Shown here: one piece after another, positions 40,780 through 49,870 of the stretch
How the letters are laid out: each line of letters opens with the position of its first letter
Position numbering within the stretch: the stretch's first letter is position 1
Assembly: GCF_006171285.1 (NCBI RefSeq)
Contig: NZ_CP040889.1
Location: 1,054,001-1,118,000 of the forward strand
Source: Leclercia adecarboxylata
GTDB taxonomy: Bacteria > Pseudomonadota > Gammaproteobacteria > Enterobacterales > Enterobacteriaceae
Length of the DNA: 64,000 bases
Direction: 5' to 3'
Notes under the pieces: model-generated
What the model was told of the DNA's origin: nothing
Database searches by the model: none
Seen by the model: only the letters and a program-made list of their open reading frames with translations
Translations under genes and position numbers: made by a program

Positions 40780-41216
40780 CGGTAGAGATGCACGGTTTTG
40801 TCCGGGTATTCCAGACCGTCGCCGATGTAGTGCCAGCCGTAGCGCTCATAAAAATCGCGGCAGGCGGACCAGAGATGCAGCTCGCGATACCCGAGCCCTG
40901 CGGCATGGGCTTGAACGTGCCGCTGTAATTTCCCCGCCAGCCCCTGCCCGCGCGCGGCGTCGTCAACGTACAGCGCCGCCAGCCAGGGACAGAGATCCTG
41001 GCGAGTGATTAGATCGCAGCGCCATAGCCCCACCGTGCCGAGCAGGCGTTCGCCCTCGGTGGCAATAAAGGTGAGCGGCAGCGCGCCAGGGGTCTGGCTG
41101 TGGTTCACAATGCTTTCGAAAAACGCGCGCGGCACGCCGTCGCCAAAGGCCTGCCACTGCCAGTCGATCACCTGCTCCGCGTGCTGCGGGGCGGCGTACA
41201 GCGGCTGGATATTCAC
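40740..41216 (-). CDS. GNAT family N-acetyltransferase
   Basis: Probable acetyl-CoA-dependent acetyltransferase of 158 residues; substrate unknown. The acetyl-CoA motif ARGQGLAGKLQRHV lies near residues 88-101, preceded by LAALYVDDAAR (motif D/A) and followed by ELHLWSACRDFYERYGW. The start is a GTG that overlaps the stop of the upstream GntR gene (GTGA), so it is translationally coupled to that regulator. It runs convergent into galR with a 40-base overlap. It is absent at this place in E. coli. Confidence 0.85.
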   Translation of the reverse strand: MNIQPLYAAPQHAEQVIDWQWQAFGDGVPRAFFESIVNHSQTPGALPLTFIATEGERLLGTVGLWRCDLITRQDLCPWLAALYVDDAARGQGLAGKLQRHVQAHAAGLGYRELHLWSACRDFYERYGWHYIGDGLEYPDKTVHLYRYSLADSAGGTTE

Positions 41217-41986
41217 ACCGGCTTCCCCTGAAAAATAGGTACCGAATCAAACAGATAACCGTCAAAGTCCGGGGCGTCCTCGTCGGAGAGCTCCAGCAGG
41301 CTCTTTTTGACATTTTCCAGATGCTGGAACATCGCCTGCCAGGCCCCCATCACGTCGCGACGGCGCAGGGCGGCGAGAATGGTCTGACGGTCGCCCAGCC
41401 ACTTCAGGCGGTACGCCCGGCTGGCAATGTGGGCATTAAACTGCTGCCAGAGCGGGCTGCTGTCCATGTTGTGCCAGACGCTTTCGACGGTCGCCAGCAG
41501 CATCTGATTCTGCGTGGCCCCCGCCAGCACCAGATGGAACATCTTGCTGTTGTCCTGGCTATTATCGTTGGCGGCGATGGCCCGCTGCTCCTGCTCGATG
41601 ATGCGTCGCAGGTTGTCGATGTCTGCCCGGGTCGCCATCTTCGCGGCAAAGGCGGCAATGTTGCTTTCCAGCAGCTGGCGCGCCTGCAGGATCTCGAACG
41701 GGCCGACGTCGCTTGTTAACAGGCGCTCTTCCTCGTTCTCGTGCTCTTCGGGGATGCGCATAACGTAGACCCCGGAACCCTGGCGAATATCCACGGTGCC
41801 CTGCAGCTCCAGCATCAGCAGCGCCTCACGCACGATGGTACGGCTGACGCCGTAGGTTTCCGCGATATTGCGCTCCGGCGGCAGACGTGAGCCCACGGGA
41901 TAGTGCCCCTGGATGATCTGGGCGCGTAAATCCTCGCCAATCTCCTGGTACTGCTTCTTTTCCGCCGGGACGACAGCCTTATCCAC
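41213..41986 (-). CDS. GntR/FadR-family regulator, UxuR/ExuR-like
   Basis: Transcription factor of 257 residues with an N-terminal winged helix (YQEIGEDLRAQIIQGHYPVG; RLPPERNIAETYGVSRTIVR) and a C-terminal FCD effector domain. Sequence stretches such as GPFEILQARQLLESNIAAFA, WQAMFQHLENVKKSLLELS and FDGYLFDS resemble the hexuronate regulators UxuR and ExuR of E. coli more than other GntR proteins, as far as memory allows. It may therefore sense a hexuronate, which would connect it to the oligogalacturonide genes 8 kb away, but its immediate partner is a GNAT gene. Target not visible. Confidence 0.82.
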   Translation of the reverse strand: MDKAVVPAEKKQYQEIGEDLRAQIIQGHYPVGSRLPPERNIAETYGVSRTIVREALLMLELQGTVDIRQGSGVYVMRIPEEHENEEERLLTSDVGPFEILQARQLLESNIAAFAAKMATRADIDNLRRIIEQEQRAIAANDNSQDNSKMFHLVLAGATQNQMLLATVESVWHNMDSSPLWQQFNAHIASRAYRLKWLGDRQTILAALRRRDVMGAWQAMFQHLENVKKSLLELSDEDAPDFDGYLFDSVPIFQGKPV

Positions 41987-42076
41987 GTTATCACCTGTAC
42001 TCTGAGTTAATGCGCGGGCCGGGCATCCTCCCGGCCAGTTAGGGCACTATGTTAGCAGAATCGTCGCGATCTTCGC

Positions 42077-43504
42077 CTACTTCCATTCATCGTCGATGGT
42101 CAGGGTCAGCACGCACTCATCGCGCAGTTGCCGGAACCAGCTGGCCGATTTTTTGGCGCGTCGGGCACGATTGTTCGCCAGATCGATCTCAATCAGACCG
42201 TAGCGGTTTTTAAAGGCGTTCATCGGCGAGACGTTATCGGTGAAGGCCCACAGCATGTAGCCGTGACAGTTGGCCCCCTCCTCCCGCGCCAGCAGCGTGT
42301 AGTAAAGATGTTCGCTGATGAAGTTAATGCGGTAGTTATCCTCAATCACCCCGTCGCTGTTGCGGTACTGGCCTTCGTTTTCGACCCCCATTCCGCTTTC
42401 AGCAACGAACCAGTTGATGTTGCGGTAGTCGTTTTTGATGCGCATCGCCATGTCGTAAATGATGCGCGGGGCGATCTCCCACCCGCGGGAGGTGTTCATC
42501 CGCCGCCCCGGGAGCTCAAACGGCTCGTAGTAGTACGCCGGATGGAACGGCGTGTCAGGATGCCAGGCCCGGGACGGGGCCTTCACCCGGTGCGGGTAAT
42601 AGAGGTTGATCCCCAGTTCATCGACGGTGTTGGCGGCAATCAGGGCCAGCTCGTCCTCGCTGTACTCCCACTGCACCTGATGTTTTTCCAGCAGGGTGAA
42701 CAGCTCCTGCGGATAGCGACCGTGCACCAGCGGATCGAGGAACACCCGGTTGTAGAACAGGTCATAAATCCCCGCGGCCTTTACGTCGTGGGCGGCGCGG
42801 GAACGGGGATAGGTCACTTCCGGGTTAAGAATGCAGCCCACCGTGCCGCGATAACCCTTCTCGCGGAACAACTTCACCACCTTCGCCGTCGCCAGCACCT
42901 TGTGGTGGTTCCACTGCATCCAGGTGTGGGTATTCTGCTCATAGGGCCAGCGCAGGGCGTCAAGGTAGACCCGGGTCTGGACCACAATCGGCTCGTTAAA
43001 GGTAAACCAGCGCGTCACCACATGGTGATAGCGGGCAAAGACCTTTTCGGCGTAGCGGGTGAACAGCTCCACCACGTGCTTCGATGCCCAGCCGCCGTAG
43101 GTTTCCAGCAGGGTCCCCGGCAGCTCGTAGTGTTCGAGGCAGATCATCGGCTCAATGCCCTGACGGTGCATCTCGGCGAACAGGGCGTCGTAATACGCGG
43201 CGTACTCCTCATCCACCGTCGCGTTTTCATAGTCGGTGAGAAAACGCGACCAGTTGATGGAGGTGCGGTAGTGGGTCAGCCCGGCCTGCTTCATCAGCGC
43301 CACGTCTTCACGGAAACGGTTGATGAAATCGGTCGCCACCGCCGGGCCGTAGCCGTTATGCCACACCTGACGATCGTTTTTGTACCAGAGGTCGATCCAG
43401 GAGTCCTGCCCGGCTTTTTTGCCGCTCCAGCCCTCGGTTTGCCAGGCGGAGGCCGCCGCCCCGAGGATAAAGTCCCCGGGGATAGTCATCTTTTTAATGC
43501 TCAT
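42077..43504 (-). CDS. GH1 6-phospho-beta-glucosidase
   Basis: Family 1 glycoside hydrolase of 475 residues expected to hydrolyse phosphorylated beta-glucosides delivered by the adjacent PTS permease. The acid/base glutamate is E171 in TFNEP and the nucleophile E369 in VAESGMG. The N-terminal FILGAAASAWQTEGWSG and the C-terminal GYMLWAFTDNVSPMNAF with a phosphate-pocket-like lysine-rich end fit the 6-phospho group. The start overlaps the EIIC stop by 4 bases. The exact sugar (cellobiose, arbutin, salicin or other) cannot be told. Confidence 0.9.
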   Translation of the reverse strand: MSIKKMTIPGDFILGAAASAWQTEGWSGKKAGQDSWIDLWYKNDRQVWHNGYGPAVATDFINRFREDVALMKQAGLTHYRTSINWSRFLTDYENATVDEEYAAYYDALFAEMHRQGIEPMICLEHYELPGTLLETYGGWASKHVVELFTRYAEKVFARYHHVVTRWFTFNEPIVVQTRVYLDALRWPYEQNTHTWMQWNHHKVLATAKVVKLFREKGYRGTVGCILNPEVTYPRSRAAHDVKAAGIYDLFYNRVFLDPLVHGRYPQELFTLLEKHQVQWEYSEDELALIAANTVDELGINLYYPHRVKAPSRAWHPDTPFHPAYYYEPFELPGRRMNTSRGWEIAPRIIYDMAMRIKNDYRNINWFVAESGMGVENEGQYRNSDGVIEDNYRINFISEHLYYTLLAREEGANCHGYMLWAFTDNVSPMNAFKNRYGLIEIDLANNRARRAKKSASWFRQLRDECVLTLTIDDEWK

Positions 43505-44838
43505 GCGTTATTCGTCGCCTCCTGATTTGCGGCCTGAATCGCGGCCTGTTCCGCACGGCGTGATGCGATCTTCACGAACGGCAGATAGATAAGCACGGCG
43601 GTGATGATGCAGATACCCTGGGTGATCACCGCCCCCATCGAACCAGCGGTTGAGAGCCAGGCGTTGATCAGCGGCGGCGTGGTCCAGGGCACCATCACCA
43701 CGGCTTTGCCGGCAAAACCGGTGACGGTGGCGAAGTAGCCGATGGAGCCGGTCACCAGCGGGGTGATGATGAACGGGATCGCCAGAATCGGGTTGAGCAT
43801 GATTGGCATACCGAAGATCACCGGCTCGTTGATGTTAAAGATCCCCGGGCCAATAGAGAGCTTGGCGATCTCCTTCATCTCTTTGCGTTTGGTGCCGATC
43901 ATCACCGCGATCAGCAGGCCGATGGTTAAGCCCGAACCGCCGATGCTCATGTACACATCCCAGAACGGCATGGTGATAATGTTCGGGATCTCTTTGCCCT
44001 GCTCAAAGGCGCTCATGTTGACGGTGATCGCCCCCAGCAGCTGCGGCTCGCGGATCGGTTTGATCATCTGATTGCCGTGGATCCCAATCACCCAGAACAG
44101 CTGGGCGACGAACATCAGCAGCAGAATGCCCGGCAGGCTTTGCACTACGCGCTCCAGCGGCTGCTGCACCACCTGGTATACCGCATCGTAGAGGTACATG
44201 CCGGTGACCTGATGGAACACAAAGCCGAAGGTGGCGATGGTGGTGGTGGTGATGATCGCCGGGATCAGCGCCGAGAAAGAGGCCGACACGTTAGGAGGGA
44301 CGGTGTCCGGCATCTTGATTTTCAGTCCCGGACGCCCCTCCAGCCAGCAGTAAATCTCCACCGACAGGATGGCGATAAACATGCCGAGGAACAGGCTGCG
44401 GGTATCAGAGAACTGGCGCAGGAGCACATCTTTGACCATGTGCATTTCGCCATCAACCATCATCTCAACGGTAGTGGGGGTTACGCAGATAAAGCAGATC
44501 ACCGCCAGCAGGCCGGGGAACAGCGATTTGATGCCGTTAATACGCCCGAGCTCAATACCGATCAGGAACACGGCCCCGATATTGAGGAAGTTAAGCGTGG
44601 CGTAGTTCAGGGCGCTGGTGATGGGTTTCAGCGCGGCCAGAAAAGAGAGCGACTGGAAACTGGCTAAGCCGTTCTTTGGATCCAGCACCATGTTGGAGAT
44701 CAGCACCGAAAATGCGCCAACAATGATGACCGGCATTAAGGTGATGAAGGCGGACTTTATCGCCATGATATAGCGATAACTGTTGAACTTCGTGGCGAAA
44801 CTGCCCAGAGAGTTGATCAGTTTTTCCTGTAATGCCAT
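43501..44838 (-). CDS. PTS EIIC permease, cellobiose/lactose family
   Basis: Inner-membrane sugar permease domain of the Lac family PTS, 445 residues with about ten membrane segments. GIHGNQMIKPIREP and FNINEPVIFGMPIMLNP are the diagnostic substrate-site motifs of CelB-type EIIC proteins. The operon EIIC-GH1 encodes no EIIA or EIIB, so those must be supplied elsewhere. Expression is probably controlled by the divergent LacI-family gene. Confidence 0.9.
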   Translation of the reverse strand: MALQEKLINSLGSFATKFNSYRYIMAIKSAFITLMPVIIVGAFSVLISNMVLDPKNGLASFQSLSFLAALKPITSALNYATLNFLNIGAVFLIGIELGRINGIKSLFPGLLAVICFICVTPTTVEMMVDGEMHMVKDVLLRQFSDTRSLFLGMFIAILSVEIYCWLEGRPGLKIKMPDTVPPNVSASFSALIPAIITTTTIATFGFVFHQVTGMYLYDAVYQVVQQPLERVVQSLPGILLLMFVAQLFWVIGIHGNQMIKPIREPQLLGAITVNMSAFEQGKEIPNIITMPFWDVYMSIGGSGLTIGLLIAVMIGTKRKEMKEIAKLSIGPGIFNINEPVIFGMPIMLNPILAIPFIITPLVTGSIGYFATVTGFAGKAVVMVPWTTPPLINAWLSTAGSMGAVITQGICIITAVLIYLPFVKIASRRAEQAAIQAANQEATNNA

Positions 44839-44895
44839 GGGGTAATACCTCAGTAAAAGGGCCTTTATTGGGATAAGGTGTTCAGCCGGCTTCTA

Positions 44896-45000
44896 TTGGC
44901 ATACCAAAAATAGCTTCTGGTGAAGATTTGTTCTGTGATTAAGCTCCCAACGCCGCAAGAGGTATCCCGGAGTGTGAATTATCGCCACTTTGGTATGCCA
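44896..45000. promoter_or_regulatory. Pair of operator-like palindromes for the beta-glucoside locus
   Basis: TTGGCATACCAA at 44896-44907 and TTGGTATGCCAC at 44989-45000 area are near-identical in inverted orientation: the reverse complement of the first is TTGGTATGCCAA. Each is a TTGG-N4-CCAA type palindrome, about 93 bp apart centre to centre, in the intergenic region between the divergent EIIC and LacI-family genes. This is the arrangement expected for looped binding of a LacI-type tetramer. Binding by the neighbouring regulator is inferred. Confidence 0.55.
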
Positions 45001-45129
45001 CTTTTGTCCGGTACGCTACCCGTAACCAGAAAGCGTGATCCTGATGGGGGTTTTCCCTCTCCCGCCCGGCTTATGCCCCTGAACGTCTGTGATAAACTTC
45101 GGTGCATAACGTGGAAGCAGGAATAACGA

Positions 45130-46167
45130 ATGGCAACAATGCTGGATGTCTCACTGCGCGCGGGCGTGTCGAAAGCCACGGTGTCGCGCGTACTGAACGG
45201 CACAGGTCAGGTAAAAGAGAGCACCCGTCAGCAGGTGTTTAACGCGATGGAAGAGCTGGGCTATCGTCCCAACTTCCTGGCGCGATCCCTGGCGAACCGG
45301 ACCAGCAACAGCATTGGTCTGGTGGTCTCGACCTTTGACGGTTTTTACTTTGGTCGCCTGCTGCAGCAGGCCTCCCGACAGACAGAAACGCACGGGAAGC
45401 AGCTGATTGTCACCGACGGTCACGACACCCCGGAGCGGGAAGAGGAAGCGGTGCAGATGCTGGCCGACCGCCAGTGCGATGCCATCGTGCTCTACACCCG
45501 CTATATGAGCGAAAAAGCGATCATGAAGCTCATCGACAGCGTGCAGATGCCGCTTATCGTCATCAACCGTGACGTCAGCCAGGCGCGGGAGCGCTGCGTG
45601 TTCTTCGAGCAGCAGGAGGCGGCCTTCAACGCGGTGGAGTATCTGATAAGCCAGGGGCACCGGGAGATCGCCTGCATGACCGTGCCGATCCACACCCCTA
45701 CCGGCAAGGCGCGGCTGATGGGCTATCGCCAGGCACTGGAAAAGCACGGCATTCCCTGGGATGAGAACCGGGTAAAGTATGGCGATTCGGGGATGACGCG
45801 CGGGTACGAGCTGTGTCAGGAGCTGCTGAACGAGAAGGTGCCGTTCAGCGCCCTGTTTGCCTGTAACGACGATATGGCGCTGGGCTCGTCGAAAGCGCTG
45901 CACCAGGCGGGGCTGCGCATTCCTGAAGATGTGTCGCTGTTCGGCTTCGATGACGCGCCGTGCGCGAAGTGGCTGGAACCGGCGCTCTCAACCGTCTATC
46001 TGCCTATCGATAACATGATCACGACCGCTATCGATCAGGCCATCCGGCTGGTCAAAAGCGAGCCGATCGAAGCGATCCCGCCCTTTACCGGCACGCTGGT
46101 GTTACGCGATTCGGTGGCGACGGGACCCTGGTTCGATCAGAACAGTTCGAGAGCGAGCAGTTCCTGA
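45130..46167 (+). CDS. LacI-family regulator of the beta-glucoside operon
   Basis: Repressor of 345 residues with helix-turn-helix ATMLDVSLRAGVSKATVSRV at residues 2-21 and hinge near 45-60, then a periplasmic-binding-like effector domain. It resembles E. coli AscG, the repressor of the asc arbutin/salicin/cellobiose operon, in the N-terminal half (MTTML-type start, RPNFLARSLA). It is divergent from the EIIC-GH1 operon and is the likely controller of it. Its last 31 bases overlap the convergent lysA end. Confidence 0.9.
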   Translation: MATMLDVSLRAGVSKATVSRVLNGTGQVKESTRQQVFNAMEELGYRPNFLARSLANRTSNSIGLVVSTFDGFYFGRLLQQASRQTETHGKQLIVTDGHDTPEREEEAVQMLADRQCDAIVLYTRYMSEKAIMKLIDSVQMPLIVINRDVSQARERCVFFEQQEAAFNAVEYLISQGHREIACMTVPIHTPTGKARLMGYRQALEKHGIPWDENRVKYGDSGMTRGYELCQELLNEKVPFSALFACNDDMALGSSKALHQAGLRIPEDVSLFGFDDAPCAKWLEPALSTVYLPIDNMITTAIDQAIRLVKSEPIEAIPPFTGTLVLRDSVATGPWFDQNSSRASSS

Positions 46168-47399
46168 ATGGTCTGGCGGCGGCGGATCAGACGCGCCACG
46201 CCGTTATCAAACAGCACTTCCGGCAGCAGCGGACGGCTGTTGTAGTTGGATGACATGGACGCGCCGTACGCGCCGGTATCGTGCAGCACCAGGTAATCAC
46301 CCGGTACGACCGGTGGCAGCGCGCGGGTTTCCACTTTCCCGCCCTCCTGCTGGGTAAACACATCCCCGGATTCGCACAGCGGACCGGCGACCACCGTTTC
46401 CACTAAATCAGCCTGGGTTAAATCGCGGCCGTCGGCGGCCAGCGCCGTAATGTGGTGATAGCTGCCGTACATCGCCGGGCGCATCAGATCGTTGAAGCCC
46501 GCGTCGATCAACACGAAGTGACGGCTGCCCATCGCCTTCACGCTGCGCACCTGGGATACCAGCACGCCGGATTCCGCCACCAGGAAGCGGCCCGGTTCGA
46601 TCTCCAGCTTCACCGCATGGCCCAGATGGGCGGCAATTTTGTCGCGCGCGCCGTTCCACAGGCCGTAGTAGTGATCGGTATCGATCGCCTCTTCCCCTTC
46701 GCGATACGGGATCGACAGCCCGCCACCGGCGGAGATCGCCTCCAGATCCTGACCAAACTCAACCACCTGGCGCACCATCGCGCCGCACACCTGCTCAAGG
46801 TGACCGTAGTCCACGCCGGAGCCGATGTGCATATGAATTCCCACCAGCTTCAGGCTGTAGCGCTGCAGAACCTCCAGCGCGGCAGGCAGATCGCTGTACC
46901 AGATGCCGTGTTTGCTGTTCTCGCCGCCGGTGTTGGTCTTCTGGCTGTGGCCGTGACCAAAGCCCGGGTTAACGCGCAGCCAGACGCGGTGGCCCGGCGA
47001 AACCTGACCCAGCTGTTCCAGCATGTCCACGGAACCGGCGTTGACCGGGATCTGCAGCTCGTGCACCCGGGCCAGGGTGGCGCTGTCGATCAGGTCAGCG
47101 GTAAAGACAATCGCATCGCTGTCGGCCTTTGGATCATAGCCCGCCGCCAGCGCACGCTCGATTTCACCCAGCGACACGGAGTCGACCTTCACGCCCTGCT
47201 CACGCATCAGGCGCAGAATATGGATGTTGGAGCAGGCTTTCTGGGCAAAACGCACCACGTCAAACTGATGCAGGGCCGCAATCTTGTCGCGAATAATCTG
47301 CGCGTCGTAAACCCAGACGGGGCAGCCAAACTCCGCAGGCAGGCGCAGCAGATTGTCGGCATTGAGGCAGGTATCGGTGTTGTTCAGCGGGCGTGGCAT
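46137..47399 (-). CDS. lysA: Diaminopimelate decarboxylase
   Basis: PLP enzyme for the last step of lysine synthesis, meso-diaminopimelate to lysine. The 420-residue protein has the PLP lysine K54 in RFAQKACSN, the glycine loop AISAGGGLSIPY and the GPLCESGDVF cysteine motif near residue 344. It is divergent from its activator lysR across 119 bp. Its 3' end overlaps the LacI-family gene, which in E. coli is replaced by galR as the neighbour. Confidence 0.97.
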   Translation of the reverse strand: MPRPLNNTDTCLNADNLLRLPAEFGCPVWVYDAQIIRDKIAALHQFDVVRFAQKACSNIHILRLMREQGVKVDSVSLGEIERALAAGYDPKADSDAIVFTADLIDSATLARVHELQIPVNAGSVDMLEQLGQVSPGHRVWLRVNPGFGHGHSQKTNTGGENSKHGIWYSDLPAALEVLQRYSLKLVGIHMHIGSGVDYGHLEQVCGAMVRQVVEFGQDLEAISAGGGLSIPYREGEEAIDTDHYYGLWNGARDKIAAHLGHAVKLEIEPGRFLVAESGVLVSQVRSVKAMGSRHFVLIDAGFNDLMRPAMYGSYHHITALAADGRDLTQADLVETVVAGPLCESGDVFTQQEGGKVETRALPPVVPGDYLVLHDTGAYGASMSSNYNSRPLLPEVLFDNGVARLIRRRQTIQELLALELF

Positions 47400-47518
47400 G
47401 GTGCTCTCCGGGAATTCAATTTTTTATGATTACGCCACAGCGCGAAGAGAATAAAAAATATCGTTTTATCGCCAGTCTATGCAAAAATGATATGGATTAG
47501 CTCAACAAGGTCGCCGCC

Positions 47519-48457
47519 ATGCCCGCTGTGAATTTACGCCATATTGAGATTTTTCATGCCGTGATGACGGCGGGGAATCTGACCGAAGCCGCGCGTCTGC
47601 TGCACACCTCCCAGCCGACGGTGAGCCGCGAGCTGGCGCGCTTCGAGAAGGTGATCGGCCTGACGCTGTTTGAACGCACGCGCGGGCGTTTGCACCCCAC
47701 GGTGCAGGGGCTGCGTCTGTTCGAGGAGGTGCAGCGCTCCTGGTACGGGCTGGATCGCATCGTCAGCGCCGCCGACAGCCTGCGCGAGTTTCGCCAGGGG
47801 GAGCTCTCCATCGTCTGCCTGCCGGTCTTCTCCCAGTCATTCCTGCCTGCCCTGCTGCAGCCGTTCCTCGCCCGCTACCCGGACGTGAATCTCACCATCG
47901 TGCCGCAGGAGTCCCCCCTGCTGGAGGAGTGGCTCTCGGCCCAGCGCCACGATCTCGGCCTGACCGAAACCCTCGCCACCCCGGCGGGTACTGCCCGCCA
48001 CGAGCTGCTGTCGTTAGATGAGGTGTGCGTCCTGCCTGCAGGACATCCGCTGGCTGAAAAAGCGGTGCTGACGCCGGGGGATTTTCAGGGCGAGAACTAC
48101 ATCAGCCTGTCGCGCACCGACAGTTACCGGCAGCTGCTGGATCAGCTTTTTGCCGAGCATCAGGTGAAACGCCGGATGGTGGTGGAGACCCACAGCGCGG
48201 CATCAATCTGCGCCATGGTGCGGGCGGGAGTAGGGATTTCGGTGGTGAACCCGCTGACGGCGCTGGATTATGCCGACAGCGGAATTGTGATCCGTCGCTT
48301 CAGTATTTCGGTGCCGTTTACGGTGAGCCTGATCCGCCCCCTGCACCGCCCGGCCTCGGCGCTGGTGGACGCCTTCAGCGCGCATCTGCAACAGGGGCTG
48401 GCGGCCCTCACCGGCCCGCTGGAGCAGCTGCTGGCCTCGCCCGTTACGAAAGCATAA
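47519..48457 (+). CDS. lysR: LysR, activator of lysA
   Basis: Founding member of the LysR family; activates lysA in response to diaminopimelate. The N-terminal helix-turn-helix [20 protein letters not shown] covers residues 19-38 and the length is 312 residues. It is divergent from lysA and its 3' end overlaps racX by 14 bases. Position and sequence leave little doubt. Confidence 0.96.
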   Translation: MPAVNLRHIEIFHAVMTAGNLTEAARLLHTSQPTVSRELARFEKVIGLTLFERTRGRLHPTVQGLRLFEEVQRSWYGLDRIVSAADSLREFRQGELSIVCLPVFSQSFLPALLQPFLARYPDVNLTIVPQESPLLEEWLSAQRHDLGLTETLATPAGTARHELLSLDEVCVLPAGHPLAEKAVLTPGDFQGENYISLSRTDSYRQLLDQLFAEHQVKRRMVVETHSAASICAMVRAGVGISVVNPLTALDYADSGIVIRRFSISVPFTVSLIRPLHRPASALVDAFSAHLQQGLAALTGPLEQLLASPVTKA

Positions 48458-49136
48458 ATTCCACCGCATCGGCGGCGTGGATCGCGGCGGTATCAAACAC
48501 CGGGATCGGGCTCTCATCCGCCGGAACCAGCAGGCCAATCTCGGTGCAGCCGAAGATCACCCCCTGTGCCCCCCGATCGGCCAGTTTCTGGATCACCTCA
48601 AGATAGTAACGGCGTGACGCCTCGCTGAAGGTGCCGAGGCAGAGCTCGTCGAAGATAATCTGATTGATACGCGCCCGGTCCGCTTCGTCCGGGATCAGGC
48701 TCTCAATGCCGTACTGCGCCGTCAGTCGCCCGCGGTAGAAATCCTGCTCCATGGTGTAGCGCGTGCCAAGCAGCGCCACGCGGTTCATGCCCGCCGCCGT
48801 GATCGCCCGGCCCGTGGCATCGGCGATATGCAGGAACGGCAGCGAACAGCGGGTTTCAATCTGCTCCGCGACTTTGTGCATGGTATTGGTACAGAGCAGA
48901 ATGGCCTGCGCCCCTGCTCCCTGAAGGCCCAGCGCCGCAGTCGCCAGGATCTCCCCGGCCTTTTCCCAGTCGCCGCTGGACTGGCAGGCTTCGATCTCAT
49001 GGAAATCGACGCTGTGCAGCAGCAGGCTCGCCGAATGTAATCCCCCGAGGCGCTGTTTTACCCCTTCGTTGATCAGACGATAATATGGAATGGTGGACTC
49101 CCAGCTCATTCCCCCCAACAGGCCAATCGTTTTCAT
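48444..49136 (-). CDS. racX: Broad-specificity amino acid racemase RacX/YgeA
   Basis: Aspartate/glutamate-racemase family enzyme of 230 residues, as in E. coli YgeA, which has weak racemase activity on several amino acids. The two catalytic cysteines are C82 (LLCTNTMHK) and C197 (FGCTEIG), with the N-terminal [11 protein letters not shown] loop. It is convergent with lysR. In E. coli araE follows; here the oligogalacturonide block begins. Confidence 0.93.
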   Translation of the reverse strand: MKTIGLLGGMSWESTIPYYRLINEGVKQRLGGLHSASLLLHSVDFHEIEACQSSGDWEKAGEILATAALGLQGAGAQAILLCTNTMHKVAEQIETRCSLPFLHIADATGRAITAAGMNRVALLGTRYTMEQDFYRGRLTAQYGIESLIPDEADRARINQIIFDELCLGTFSEASRRYYLEVIQKLADRGAQGVIFGCTEIGLLVPADESPIPVFDTAAIHAADAVEFMLS

Positions 49137-49238
49137 CGTGCTCTCCTTTCCGGTTTCATCCAGTGAAGCAAACTTGTGATCGAGTTTCCAGTTCTCTGGT
49201 TCGACATTTCCTTTTAGCCCTCTCTGGGATAAATTAAA

Positions 49239-49253
49239 TGAAACGATGTTTCA
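49239..49253. promoter_or_regulatory. KdgR box of kdgF
   Basis: TGAAACGATGTTTCA is a perfect 6-3-6 palindrome matching the KdgR consensus of AATGAAA-N5-TTTCATT type. It ends 20 bp before the chosen kdgF start, so a bound repressor would block transcription. Confidence 0.85.
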
Positions 49254-49273
49254 CTATATAACAGGACATGAGC

Positions 49274-49597
49274 ATGTTTATTTTCCACAAAGAGACGCAG
49301 CTTGAAGATCTGGGTAACGGCGTGACGCGCCGCATTCTGGCGCACGACGGCAAAATGATGGCGGTTGAGGTTAATTTTGAACAGGGCGCCGTTGGCCCAA
49401 TGCATAACCATCCGCATGAGCAGCTGACCTATGTTTTGTCCGGCGAGTTCGAATTTACCATCGGTGAAGAGAAACATGTCGTCACCGCCGGGGACACGCT
49501 TTATAAGGAGCCGCATATTATGCACGGCTGCGTTTGCCTGAAACCGGGCACCCTGCTGGATACCTTTACGCCGGTGCGTGAAGACTTCCTCAAATAA
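49274..49597 (+). CDS. kdgF: Pectin degradation cupin KdgF
   Basis: Small cupin that catalyses linearisation of 4,5-unsaturated galacturonate, the product of Ogl, towards 5-keto-4-deoxyuronate. The protein has 107 residues from MFIFHKETQLEDLGNG; the ATG two codons upstream is too close to the AGGA ribosome site. The metal-binding cluster is GPMHNHPHEQ at residues 41-50 with a second histidine in IMHGCVC near residue 84. It stands alone between racX and the togM promoter region, behind its own KdgR box and before a terminator. Confidence 0.92.
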   Translation: MFIFHKETQLEDLGNGVTRRILAHDGKMMAVEVNFEQGAVGPMHNHPHEQLTYVLSGEFEFTIGEEKHVVTAGDTLYKEPHIMHGCVCLKPGTLLDTFTPVREDFLK

Positions 49598-49601
49598 ATG
49601 A

Positions 49602-49632
49602 AAAAGGCGATGCTCCGGCATCGCCTTTTTTC
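49602..49632. terminator. Intrinsic terminator after kdgF
   Basis: AAGGCGATGC and GCATCGCCTT form a 10-bp stem with a TCCG loop, flanked by A-run and T-run, so it may work in both directions. It begins 5 bp past the kdgF stop. Confidence 0.92.
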
Positions 49633-49855
49633 TGCTTAGGCGCAACTTCGCGTTATTTCAGCCGTTAATCATTCAACAAGTTAATTATATCCTCGCTAGC
49701 TTAATTGCCATGTTACAGATTTGCTACAAATATTAGTAGTTTGTATCTACCGCCAATAATTTCCAGAATACCTGAGCAAAGTCCTCTGTTTAGCCGGTTC
49801 TCTCCACCTTGCTATTCCGCGCAAACCGATAAAAATGCCACCCATCTCACCTTAT

Positions 49856-49870
49856 TGAAACGCTGTTTCG
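49856..49870. promoter_or_regulatory. KdgR-like box 1 upstream of togMNAB
   Basis: TGAAACGCTGTTTCG agrees with the kdgF box at 13 of 15 positions. A weak CRP-like site (TTCGA-N6-TCACA, 49867-49882) overlaps its end. It lies about 180 bp before togM. Confidence 0.65.

Noticed and set aside
42128..43525. 465-codon open frame on the plus strand
   Set aside because: Antisense to the GH1 gene, with no ribosome site or family match; the minus-strand frame keeps both catalytic glutamates.
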